A DNA stretch of 64,000 bases from Rutidosis leptorrhynchoides (taxonomy: Eukaryota > Streptophyta > Magnoliopsida > Asterales > Asteraceae). The position numbers and the translations under genes were made by a program. The stretch lies in the NCBI RefSeq assembly GCF_046630445.1, contig NC_092333.1:180728501-180792500 (forward strand), read 5' to 3'. Shown piece by piece: positions 1-11,141 of the stretch. Positions within the stretch are counted from its first letter, which is position 1. Every line of letters begins with the position of its first letter. The notes under the pieces were generated by a model that did not search any database, was not told where the DNA came from, and saw only the letters and a program-made list of their open reading frames with translations.

Positions 1-289
1 AAAAACCCCCCCTTTATAATAATAATATTACTTATATATATATTTGTATTTTTATAAAAGTAAACTAATATAGCGTTGAGCTTTGTTTAAAGATTTCCCT
101 GTGGAACGAACCGGACTTACTAAAAACTACACTACTGTACGATTAGGTACACTGCCTATAAGTGTTGTAGCAAGGTTTAAGTATATCCATTCTATAAATA
201 AATAAATATCTTGTGTAAAATTGTATCGTATTTAATAGTGTTTTCTGCTAAAATTAATAACTATTTTATATACACCTCGCTTAACATCA
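1..289 (+). repeat. Element A 5' LTR, last 289 bp
   Basis: Matches positions 14927-15214 of the 3' LTR, with one C-run length difference and one G/A change. It ends in CTTAACATCA just before the primer-binding site. The upstream 1.7 kb, including the promoter, is outside the window. Confidence 0.95.
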
Positions 290-298
290 AGTAATTTT

Positions 299-316
299 TG
301 GCGCCGCTGCCGGGGA
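299..316 (+). promoter_or_regulatory. Primer-binding site of element A (tRNA-Asp type)
   Basis: TGGCGCCGCTGCCGGGGA lies ten bases after the LTR end. It matches the 3' end of plant tRNA-Asp with one mismatch at the tenth base, as is usual for Athila. It would prime minus-strand DNA synthesis. Confidence 0.9.
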
Positions 317-763
317 TCATCTTAAAAGCCGGAAGCGCAACGCTAATATAAAAAAAAAAGATTTTTTTGTTTACTTTTATTAAAATTCGTTTTTGTAAAA
401 ATACGTTTTAAATATTCGAAAAATATAAAAAGATAAACAAAAATATATGTATTTTTAAGATTTTGTTAAATATTTAAGTTTTATAAGTTTCTTTATTTTT
501 ATTTTAGTTTATAAAAATATAAGTTTAATTTTAATATCTTTTATTTATATAAAAATTAAAAACAGAAAATAAAATAAATAAATAAATAAAGAAAAACGCG
601 TTGAAGATAAAACCTGTCAGCTGAAATTCTGAACCCCGCGACTCGCGGGGTATTCTTCATTAATCACCGCAACTCGCGGAGCCTTTCTGACAGGCGACAG
701 GAAGCCCTAAACCTGCATTAATTACGGGTTTTAATTAATTATTATTATTATTTAAACCTAATA

Positions 764-794
<31 letters not shown>

Positions 795-1720
795 GTTTTA
801 TTTTTACTTTTACTTTTTATTTAATTTATGTATTTAGTATTAATTAGTTTTATTAAATTGTAAAATTAGTAGTTTTATTAAATAAATAATATAAAAATAA
901 TATTTTTATAAAAATTGTAATTTTTACAACTTTTTGTATATTTTTATATTTTGTACCTTTTTAATCGTTGTAGCGTAATATTTGTATTTCTTAGCTCATA
1001 TTTAATTTTAAACTTAGTTTTTGCCATAGTCATTTTTACTCCTATATTTTTAGGCTTTGCCGTAGAATTCCTTAAGTGCTTTTTCTTTAGACTAACATTT
1101 AGGTACTTTAGAATTTTGCGACGCCTTTTTAAGTTTTAGTTTCTTTTTAAGTTATTTTCATTTGGGATTTAGTTTTTCCTGTAAGCTTTAATATTTTTAA
1201 ACCTTTTACTATGTATCAATTATCATTCCAATTAGTAATTTCAATTTGCGATTATAATTTTAAGTTAGTTGTAGTAATAAGGTTAGGTTAGTCAAGTATT
1301 TTTAAGTTTTTATAAGTTTCTTTTATTTTTTTTCCGTCACCTTTTATTTTTCAACCATTTTTTCTTTTTCGACCTTTTGCGACGAACTCTTTTTCTCTCT
1401 TATTTCTCGCTATTCTAGTTTTTAGGACTTAGAATTTTTTCTACTTCTTATCTAAATTTCTTAAAATTACGAAAATTTATTTTAAGTGGTTAAATTAATA
1501 GACATCAAAATTTTCTGGTTCGTAGTAATAGTTGGATTTGTACGTGGACCGGGTTATTGGAGCCAAACAGTCCTCAATTATATTGAGACCAAACAAATCC
1601 TGCCCCTCTGCTGCATCTTTTGGCTATTCGAAACGTGGGCAAAATCAGAAAAGTCTATTGATTGGATAACTTATTATAATTTTTCTTTCCTTTTTAAAAA
1701 ACTAATAGGATATTCAGTGA
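317..1720 (+). other. Element A untranslated leader
   Basis: AT-rich leader of about 1.4 kb with an A-run near 350 and two GC-rich palindromes: CCCCGCGACTCGCGGGG at 634-650 and a degenerate copy at 667-679. The rest is T-rich low-complexity sequence. An open stretch from 1486 has no ATG and overlaps the gag start in another frame; I do not regard it as a gene. The leader of element B is homologous but about 250 bp shorter, lacking most of 350-600. Confidence 0.7.
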
Positions 1721-4700
1721 ATGCACCGAGCAAGACGTTCATCACCTTTTGTATGTTCACCACCTGTAACTCGATCAAGACATCGTTTAACAAATATAAC
1801 CGCCGTTGATTTTTCTTTAGAATCGTCATCCAGTCAACCAAGTACTTCAGTTCAAATTTCCGATAATCCATTTTTTGAACCCAACCTCACAATTGAGAAT
1901 CCGGAAAATATTCAGGAACGGTTCGTAGATCCTGAACCATTAAACTTTCCTCCGGAGCCACCAATCATTCAAACAGAGATTGTTGAGGAACGAACCATTA
2001 AATCTGAATCCTCTAGTGATACCGATTCAACAAATTCAATTATGGAGAATCTGGAACCTTTAAGTATGGAAGACCGAATGAGAGCTAAACGCACTGGCCA
2101 AGGTCACGCAATTACTCATCCAGACATTAATGCGCCAGATTATGAAATCAAAGGACAAATTCTACACATGGTGACTAATCAATGCCAATTTAGTGGTGCG
2201 CCGAAGGAAGATCCAAATGAACATCTACGTACCTTTAATAGGATCTGCACACTATTTAAAATTCGAGAAGTGGAGGATGAACAGATATATCTCATGTTAT
2301 TTCCCTGGACTTTAAAGGGAGAAGCCAAAGATTGGTTGGAATCGTTACCTGAAGGGGCGATCGATACATGGGATGTTTTAATTGACAAATTTCTTAAACA
2401 ATTCTTTCCTGCATCTAAAGCCGTAAGACTTCAAGCAGAAATTGTTACGTTCACACAGAAACCAAATGAAACTCTATATGAGGCGTGGACAAGATATGGA
2501 AAGTTATTAAGAGGATGTCCGCAACATGGTTTAGACACCTGTTAAATAGTACAAATATTCTACCAAGGATGCGACATCACTACAAGGAAAGATATAGATA
2601 TAGCAGCTGGTGGTTCTATTATGAAGAAAACCGAAACTGATGCTTACAAAATTATTGATAACACTGCTTCCCACTCACATGAGTGGCACCAAGAAAAAGA
2701 TATCATTAGATCATCTAAAGCAGCTAGAGCCGATTCTAGCCATGACTTAGATTCCATTTCCGCAAAGATAGATGATGTGGAACGACGAATGGAAAAGATG
2801 ACTAAAGATATTCACTCAATACGAATTAGTTGTGAGCAGTGTGGAGGACCACATTTGACAAAAGATTGTCTCAGTATTGAATTAACAATGGAACAAAGAG
2901 AGAATATTTCATACATAAACCAAAGGCCTGGAAATAATTATCAGAATAATTATCAACCGCCAAGACCGATTTACAATCAAAACCAGAATTATAACCGAAA
3001 TATTCCATACAACAACCAACAAGGTCCTAACAATCAACAAGTATCCAATAATACTTACAATCAGCAAAGACCTAATTTTCAAAACAAACCACCACAACAA
3101 ACCGATGATAAAAAACCAAATTTAGAAGATATGATGACGAAGCTAGTTGAAACTCAAACGCAGTTTTTCACATCTCAGAAACAAACCAATGAACAAAATG
3201 CTCAAGCATTTAGAAATCAACAAGCTTCTATTCAAAATCTGGAACAAGAAGTAAGTAACCTAGCAAGGTTAATAGGTGAAAGAAAACCGGGAAGTCTACC
3301 GAGCGATACAAATGCTAACCCCCGGAATGAAACAGCTAAAGCCATTACCACAAGAAGTGGTACAACACTTAAACCACCTGAAATACCTGTAACTTCTGAT
3401 GAAACTATTCCTACTCCACAAGAACCACAACCTGATCAAGATAAGGAAAAAGAACCGGTAGTTGAAAAGGTTAATGAAGATAACACAGTTAAGGATAAAC
3501 CTTATGTTAAACCATACCAACCACCACTTCCTTATCCGAGTAAAATGAAGAAAGAGAAACTTGAAGCCGAGCAATCCAAATTCTTGGATATGTTTAAACA
3601 GATAAATGTAAATCTTCCTTTCATTGATGTGATTTCAGGAATGCCTAGATATGCTAAATTCTTGAAAGATCTAATCTCAAATAGAAAGAAAATGGAAGAA
3701 CTCTCGGCTGTCACTATGAATGCAAATTGTTCAGCAGTGCTGTTGAATAAGATACCAGAAAAACTATCTGATCCAGGAAGTTTCACAATTCCATGTTTTC
3801 TGGGTAGTCTTAGTTCAATAGAAGCATTGGCAGACTTAGGTGCTAGTATAAATCTAATGCCGTATTCACTATACACTAAACTAGACCTTGGAGAATTGAA
3901 ACCAACCAGAATAAGCATACAACTAGCCGATAGATCAATAAAATATCCTAGAGGGATAATGGAGAACATGCTAGTTAAAGTTGGTACTTTAGTATTTCCA
4001 GTAGATTTTGTTGTTTTAGACATGGAAGAAGATTCTCAAGTTCCTCTCATATTAGGAAGACCATTCTTAAACACGGCTAAAGCAATGATAGACGTGTTCG
4101 GTAAGAAACTGACCCTAAGTATAGAGGATGAGAGTGTTACCTTTTCAGTTGATAGAGCAATGCAACAACCACAATCTGCAGATGATACATGTTATTATAT
4201 TCAAACTATAGATGCACATGCAGAATTATTAGAAGAATTTCCAGAATTACAAGGAACAGGAGAATGTTCTTTAGGAGAAGGTAATGAACCAATTGATGAA
4301 GCTGAAATGTTAGCTACACTTATAGCTAATGGATATGAACCAACAACAGAAGAAATTCAAATGCTAAAAGAAGAAGACAGATATCGATATAAATCATCGA
4401 TAGAAGAACCTCCGAAATTAGAGTTAAAGCCACTTCCAAACCATTTGGAATACGCTTATTTACATGGTGAATCTGAATTACCTGTAATAATATCGTCTTC
4501 TCTTACTGAAAATGAGAAATCACAACTCATTTCTGTGTTGAAAGCTCATAAACCAGCCATTGCATGGAAGATTCATGATATTAAAGGAATAAGTCCTTCG
4601 TATTGCACACATAAAATCCTTATGGAAGAAGGTCATAAAACGTATGTGCAACGCCAACGAAGACTAAATCCTAATATGCAAGATGTAGTTAAGAAAGAGA

Positions 4701-7327
4701 TTATTAAACTGCTAGATGCAGGTTTGATATATCCAATTTCTGATAGTCCATGGGTAAGCCCAGTTCAATGCGTGCCTAAGAAGGGTGGCATGACTGTCAT
4801 TACAAATGAGAAAAATGAGCTTATTCCTACTAGGACTGTAACAGGATGGCGTGTGTGTATTGATTATAGAAAATTAAATGACGCCACCAGAAAAGATCAC
4901 TTTCCCTTACCTTTCATAGATCAAATGTTGGAAAGGTTAGCCAGAAATAGTTACTATTGTTTTCTAGATGGATTTTCCGGATATTTTCAAATTCCAATAG
5001 CACCCGAGGATCAAGAGAAAACAACATTCACGTGCCCTTATGGTACTTTTGCTTACAAACGCATGCCATTTGGACTTTGTAACGCCCCTGCAACCTTTCA
5101 AAGGTGTATGATGGCGATTTTTCACGACATGATAGAAGAATGCATGGAAGTTTTCATGGATGACTTTTCAGTCTTCGGTGATTCATTTAAATCATGTCTA
5201 GTTAATCTGGAACGAATGCTAATTAGATGCGAAAAATCAAATCTAGTACTTAATTGGGAGAAATGCCATTTCATGGTTAAAGAAGGCATCGTTCTTGGAC
5301 ATAAAATTTCAAAAGAAGGAATTGAAGTGGATAGAGCTAAAGTAGATGTAATTGCTAAACTTCCACATCCCACCAATGTTAGAGGAGTTAGGAGTTTTCT
5401 AGGGCATGCCGGTTTTTACCGACGTTTCATAAAAGATTTTTCTAAAATTGCCACTCCTATGAATAAACTCCTAGAAAAGGATGCGTCATTCATCTTTTCA
5501 GATGAGTGTATCAAATCTTTTAATATTCTTAAAGAGAAACTCACTAATGCACCGATCATGATAACACCAAATTGGAATCTACCATTTGAACTAATGTGCG
5601 ATGCAAGTGATTTTGCAATGGGAGCCGTTTTAGGACAAAGGATTGAAAAACGATTTCAACCTATATATTATGCTAGTAAGACATTACAAGGAGCACAAAC
5701 AAACTATACAACTACTGAAAAAGAACTCCTTGCTATTGTCTTTGCTTTTGACAAATTTCGATCATATCTCGTTCTAGCAAAAACGGTGGTCTATACCGAC
5801 CATTCTGCTCTTAGATACCTATTTTCAAAACAAGATGCTAAACCAAGATTAATCCGTTGGATCTTACTCTTACAAGAGTTTGATATTGAAATCCGAGATA
5901 AAAGAGGAGCAGAAAATCTCGCCGCTGATCATCTTTCTCGTCTTGAAAATCCCGAATTAGAAGTTCTAAATGAATCGGCCATACAAGACAACTTTCCTGA
6001 TGAATATCTATTGAAGATAGATTATAAAGAAATCCCATGGTTTGCAGACTATGCAAACTACTTAGTTTGTGGATTCCTTGAAAAAGGATTATCGTACCAA
6101 AGACGAAAGAAATTCTTCAGTGATATAAAACACTATTTCTGGGAAGATCCACATCTGTTTAAAAGTTGTCCCGATGGAATAATACGCCGATGTGTATTTG
6201 GAGATGAAGCTAGTAAAATTTTAAACCATTGTCACACAGGACCAACAGGAGGGCATTATGGGCCTCAACTAACAGCAAGAAAAGTTTATGAAGCTGGATT
6301 CTATTGGCCTACAATTTACAAAGACGCACACCTTCTTTGTAAATCCTGTGATGCATGTCAAAGGGCCGAAAAAATAAGTCAACGTGATGAAATGCCACAA
6401 AATGTCATCCAAGTATGTGAAGTATTTGACATTTGGGGTATTGACTTTACGGGTCCATTTCCAAAATCTCATAATAATATATATATACTCGTAGCCATTG
6501 ATTATGTATCTAAATGGGCGGAAGCACAAGCTCTCCCAACTAACGATGCACGAGTTGTAGTCAACTTTTTAAAACGTCTTTTTGCAAGGTTTGGAACACC
6601 GAAAGCTTTAATAAGTGATCGGGGTACTCATTTCTGTAATAATCAACTTGAGAAAGTTCTTAAAAGATATGGAGTAACTCATAAAATCTCCACCGCATAT
6701 CATCCACAAACAAGTGGACAAGTTGAAAATACCAACCGAGCTTTAAAACGTATTCTAGAGAAAACCGTAGGATCAAATCCGAAGGAATGGTCCATTAAAT
6801 TGGAGGATGCACTCTGGGCTTTTAGAACAGCCTACAAAACTCCAATTGGAACCACACCTTTTAGACTTGTTTATGGAAAAGCATGTCATCTTCCAGTAGA
6901 AATTGAACACAAAGCATTTTGGGCTTTGAAGACATGTAATCTTGATTTACATGAAGCCGGACGTCTACGATTAAGTCAACTAAACGAATTAGAAGAATTA
7001 AGACATGAAGCATACGAAAATTCGTTAATCTATAAAGAAAGAACGAAGAAATGGCATGATAAAAGAATCAGAAGTTCAAAGGAATTTAAAGAAGGAGACA
7101 GAGTTCTTCTTTTCAATTCACGATTCAAGCTATTTCCTGGAAAATTGAAATCAAGATGGTCTGGACCATTCATAGTCAAAAGAGTTTTCCCATACGGAAC
7201 GATAGAATTAATAAATTCAAATGGGATTGAATTTAAAGTTAATGGTCACAGAATTAAACATTACATACATGGTCCGATGGAAGTCGACAACGAAGTTAAT
7301 CACAATTTCGACACCACAGCTAACTAA
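1721..7327 (+). pseudogene. Athila gag-pol polyprotein, one nonsense codon
   Basis: Single frame of 1,869 codons that would make the capsid protein and the enzymes for reverse transcription and integration. Visible in order: gag capsid domain (about 2150-2530); CX2CX3HX4C zinc knuckle (2830-2870); aspartic protease with a DLGAS site (near 3835); reverse transcriptase with FMDDF at 5153-5167; RNase H beginning MCDASDF (near 5594); integrase with an H-H-CxxC zinc site (CxxC at 6338-6349) and D, D, E at 6443, 6617 and 6725. The only break is TAA at 2543-2545 (codon 275), where element B has CAA. All catalytic residues remain, so the pol half reads intact from 2546. No separate pol start is needed: gag and pol share one frame. 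The start ATG at 1721 is conserved in B. Confidence 0.93.
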
Positions 7328-7499
7328 GTGTGGGGAGAATCAAGTCTTTAAAGGATAATATGTATTTCTGTTAGAGTTAGATTGTCTGTTTTCGTGTAGT
7401 TCTTGAAAATGGAACACATATGGTCTTTCCCTAGCAGACCCTAAAGAACTAGTCTTCTCCCCCCATTCTGAATTTTTATTTTTTTTAGGTTTCTACGAA

Positions 7500-7916
7500 A
7501 TGAAGACTGCCTGTGAACTAAACCATGGTCTAATGCTACACGCTTTGATCACTAAACGTAATAATGACATACTACCGAGCGAATTAGTATCAGTAATCAG
7601 AGAAAGAATGGACGGAGTTAGAAAAGAATCCAGATGCGAAGATAATAAGTTACAATTTGGTAAAGGAAAATCAAAATCCGCAGCGAAAAGAAGAGCACGA
7701 CACCTAGAACGATGTCACAAATGCGGAAAATGGTCACATGGAGGTAAATGTTCAAATAATCAAACCTATTCAAATACCGAATTTGTTACTTTATGCAGAG
7801 ACGGACCGTTCATATGTTTAGAAGAAAAGACACTGAATGCTCGGGGTTACGCCTATGCAGCCATGGAAAACCAATTAAACCGACTATCTTATGAATGGAA
7901 TAGATCATATAACTAA
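7500..7916 (+). CDS. Small basic zinc-knuckle protein of unknown function (accessory ORF)
   Basis: 138-aa ORF starting 172 nt after the gag-pol stop. The N-terminal 45 residues look helical and include LPSELVSVIRERM. A Lys/Arg-rich stretch (residues 54-69) runs straight into C-x2-C-x4-H-x3-C (RCHKCGKWSHGGKC, residues 71-84), one residue short of a standard CCHC knuckle; another Cys follows near residue 99. The element B copy (33590-34006) is the same length. By eye the two differ at 13 bases, about 8 silent and 5 replacing, suggesting past selection on the protein. A basic patch beside a Cys/His motif implies nucleic-acid binding. It resembles in layout the cysteine-rich nucleic-acid-binding proteins of carlaviruses (Pfam Carla_C4), but I cannot test this. 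It could instead be a duplicated nucleocapsid fragment. Confidence 0.6.
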   Translation: MKTACELNHGLMLHALITKRNNDILPSELVSVIRERMDGVRKESRCEDNKLQFGKGKSKSAAKRRARHLERCHKCGKWSHGGKCSNNQTYSNTEFVTLCRDGPFICLEEKTLNARGYAYAAMENQLNRLSYEWNRSYN

Positions 7917-8869
7917 GAAATCTATTTCACAGGTATGTCTGTACAGTTTTTATTTTTATTTTTATTTTTAACCTTTTGATAATAAACGCTAATTTGTTCG
8001 CTAAAAAGTATTAAATTGGTATTGAATAAAATTAGGTTTGGCGACCGAAATTATTGATATCATTCAAAAATTTATTACATCACTGCGAAATTTAACGTTT
8101 ATTCTTAAGGTATAAATATCTTTAATCAATCAACCCAAAATATTTCAAAAATTCGTCATGAGTTAAATTAGGTCTTGGAACCGAAATTACTTTACCGAAA
8201 AGAGGGGCGCATATTTTTGATAATATTTGATTGATTAAAGTGGGATAAAAAGACAAAAAGATTTTTAAATTTATCTTTACCATGTTTTTAAAATTAATAT
8301 TTAAATCTTAAATTAATATTGTAAACTTTGTAAAAACAATATATTTAAAATTGTAAATATTTGAAAAATTAATATAAGTTTGGTGTGAATTTATAATATG
8401 AATTTTTAAATTAAGTTTGGTGTGAATTTTTAATTTTTAAAATATTAATTTTTAATTTTATGCATTTTAAATTTTAAGTTTGGTATGAATTTTTAATATT
8501 AATTTTGAATTTTATATTTAAGTTGTGTGAATTTAAAAACAAAAATTTACTTTATCTCATTAAGTTAAGAATATGATTTTTAAAATTCGTCGTAAGTTGA
8601 AGACTAGGTCTTTGAACCGAAATTGCTTTACCCGAGGGAGGGACGAGAACTTTTATTATCATTATTTTTAATCTTTTTGATTTAAAGTATGCCAAAAACA
8701 TTAAAAAAAAACCCAAAAATCTTAGCTTTTAAAACAATCGCTACAAAAAGACAAATTTTAAAATTTTGTCGAAGGACGGACTAGGACATCGATCCGAAAC
8801 GACCTCATCCTAAATAACAAGGGAAACAAAATTTTAAAATTAAGTACTTAATTGTTTCAAAAGTTAATG

Positions 8870-8908
<39 letters not shown>

Positions 8909-9128
8909 CGCGACTCGCGGAGTTTGAAGTGCAAAACCTCCGCGACTCGCGGAGGGACCGAAAATCAGAAAAAAAAATATTAAGAGTTGAACGATCAGTG
9001 CACTCCAAAACCCAAAACACAGAAAAAATACTGCGAAAAACACCCCGAAAAACCCGAGAAAAAACCCCAAAAATCCCAATTTTTAACCGTTAATCACCAA
9101 ATCTTTTGCTAAAATCATTTTGAGAAGG
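7917..9128 (+). other. Spacer between accessory ORF and ORF-1-like gene, with dispersed repeats
   Basis: No ORF. It holds four copies of a degenerate unit around ACTAGGTCTTTGAACCGAAATT (8029-8061, 8163-8210, 8586-8650, 8778-8821), and three or four AT-rich tandem units around AAGTTTGGTGTGAATTTTTAAT (8366-8530; one fewer in B). An A-run of about 30 (8875-8905) leads into two palindromes. The last part (about 9060-9128) is probably 5' untranslated sequence of the spliced downstream gene. Confidence 0.65.
8905..8955. repeat. Palindrome pair CTCCGCGACTCGCGGAG before the ORF-1-like gene
   Basis: ACTCCGCGACTCGCGGAGT at 8905-8923 and CCTCCGCGACTCGCGGAGG at 8937-8955, separated by 13 bases and directly after the A-run. 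The same core occurs in the leader (634-679) and in the LTR (13689-13734), and at the three matching places in element B. Confidence 0.9.
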
Positions 9129-11141
9129 ATGCTATCTAAGAATTACTCAAGAAAAACGGTAAATTTCTACACCTAAACACCATTTAATTCGAAATTTGAT
9201 GTTCTTGAGCTATTTTTTCCCCAATTTGATTTTGATGCTTTTTAGTGTAATTAAGCTTAAATTGTTTATGTATTATGCTTGTATAACCTAGATTGATGCT
9301 GTTTAACATGATTAGAAGCCTTAAACTTCAAATTTTGAGTAATCTAGGGTTTGTGTTCTTGAGCAAATTTGGGGCTTTTTGATATAAACAGGTTATGGCC
9401 AATTTTTGTCATGAATTGTTGCTAAATTGAGTAGTGTAACATGTCTAGGTAGTTAAATGATCCAAACTTTGAGCCTAAACATGATTTTGAGAATTAAAGT
9501 GGACTTTTTCAAGTCTAAAATTCATGAACTTGATTTTTGAAAGATAATGCCATTTGAGACTTGTTTAATTGCTAGTAATGATTATTTTGACATGTTATTT
9601 GAGTTGAATGCTTATGAACTTGGCGAAAATTTTCGTATATGCTTATTTGAAAAAGTGTAGATTTGATAAAAATGTGAAAATAAGCTTAAGTTTGATATAA
9701 ATTGATAATGTCATTGTAATTATTTTGATTGATGATTTTGCTGACACTAATGCATATTTGGATGCACAAAATTTGTGTTTGATGTGTTTTGCAGAATGAA
9801 AGGGGTGAATCTTCATCCCAAGCCCGCAATGCTCCTGCTGAGAATTTGGAACAACAGGAGGTGGATAACTACTACAAGCAGGATGTACCTCATCCAGTCA
9901 TGACCTTTTCCGATATGCATTTGGAAGAGTTGCACCTGAACCTGAGATTTGACAGACTTTGGATAGATTATCCAAAATATCAACGGGGTTTGCATACTCT
10001 TCACTCTAAGGTTGTTGAGGTACCGAGGGTCATAGAATGGGGACCCTTAGAAGCTGTAGAATTGGCCGGGCCAATTAGGCAATTACTTGTACAGAGGTAT
10101 GGTAATTCTTCTTTTAATGACTGGATATGTTTATTCACCATACGTAGACCTGTATATAAAGTATGGTGTGAAGAATTGTTATGTAGTATAGAGTTAAATG
10201 ATCGGGTAGCTAGTTTAACCGATCGTTCTTTTATTAGATTTTTGTTAGGCGGTTCGATGCGCCACATGTCTTTACTGGACATGGCTCAGGCTTTACGTAT
10301 ATATACGCCTGAGGAGTTAGCGTCTGCCGATTGTAGAGGATTGATACTAAACGGTAGAAAGATAGATGAGAATTTTGATACACACGGTGTGTGGAGTCAA
10401 ATGACAAGCCATCACCGTTTCAAAGGGGGAAACTACTCTTATTTGGATATAGATAGAGCCGAATTAAGAGTGATACATAGGTTTTTAGCTAATTCGATTA
10501 CACAAAGGGGTAAGAACAAAGAAAAAGTAAATGAACAAGATTTGTTTTACCATATGTGTATTCGAGACCCACAGAGCGCTGTAAGTATACCATATTGTGT
10601 GGGTTATTATTTATCAGCTATGGTTCGGGGGATGCGACCACATAGCATAATAGGAGGTGGAATTTTTATTACTTTGATTGGTGAATATCTCGGTGTGGAT
10701 ATAAGTCGGGGGGGATTATTAGTAGAAGAGCCGGAACCCCACGATACTATAGGTTTAAATGTATACCATGGTGCGAAAGTTTTGAAGAGGCGAAATAACG
10801 CCGCAGTACGATACCATGGTAGACATCCACAGGTGGAGAGAAACCAGCAACAAGGTAATGTAGGAGGGGGGAATGAGATGCAAGAAATGCATAGGTTTAT
10901 AGCTTCTCAGGAATACGAAAATGCTAGACAGAGAGCATTTGAAGATTGGCAAGTTCATCAGAACCAGATCATAGCTCATTGCCAACATATAGGTAGAAAC
11001 TATATTCCTACACCGAAACCCGTCTTCCCTCCTTGGTCTATAGAGATGCAGCCACCATATCCTACGTATGACCCTGCCGAAGCATTCTATAGCACTTATG
11101 GTTATGCCTGGAACCCCTATTGGTACCAATATCATCCTTAG
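9129..11141 (+). CDS. Athila ORF-1-like (env-position) protein, predicted two exons
   Basis: Predicted exon 1 is 9129-9158 (ATG plus nine codons) and exon 2 is 9795-11141, in phase 0, giving 458 aa. Exon 2 is open but has no ATG at its start; its first in-frame ATG is about 35 codons in. It opens right after TTTTGCAG, a good 3' splice site. A GGTAAAT donor follows exon 1. Element B keeps the donor, acceptor and phase. The product resembles the Pfam ATHILA ORF-1 family found downstream of pol: an N-terminal charged region, a globular middle (W/F/R-rich, up to LIGEYLGVDIS near residue 300), and a Pro/Tyr/Trp-rich tail. I see no signal peptide or clear membrane segment, so calling it an envelope protein is only positional. 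Family assignment is from memory of its features. Confidence 0.65.
9159..9794 (+). other. Predicted 636-bp intron in the element A ORF-1-like gene
   Basis: Begins GTAAAT after ACG and ends TTTTGCAG. It is T-rich throughout, as plant introns are, and has no ORF. The element B intron (35194-35834, 641 bp) has the same ends. Splicing is inferred, not observed. Confidence 0.6.

Noticed and set aside
1486-1809. 107-codon open frame in the leader of A (also at 27581 in B)
   Set aside because: Begins at GTG, has no ATG, overlaps the gag start in another frame, and shows no domain; conservation is explained by the two copies being the same family.
9789-9794. TTG as start of the A ORF-1-like protein
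   Set aside because: The TTG forms part of the 3' splice signal TTTTGCAG; the upstream in-phase exon with ATG is the simpler explanation.
10755-11135. Antisense 126-codon frame across the ORF-1-like gene
   Set aside because: Mirror frame of a conserved coding exon; no independent support.
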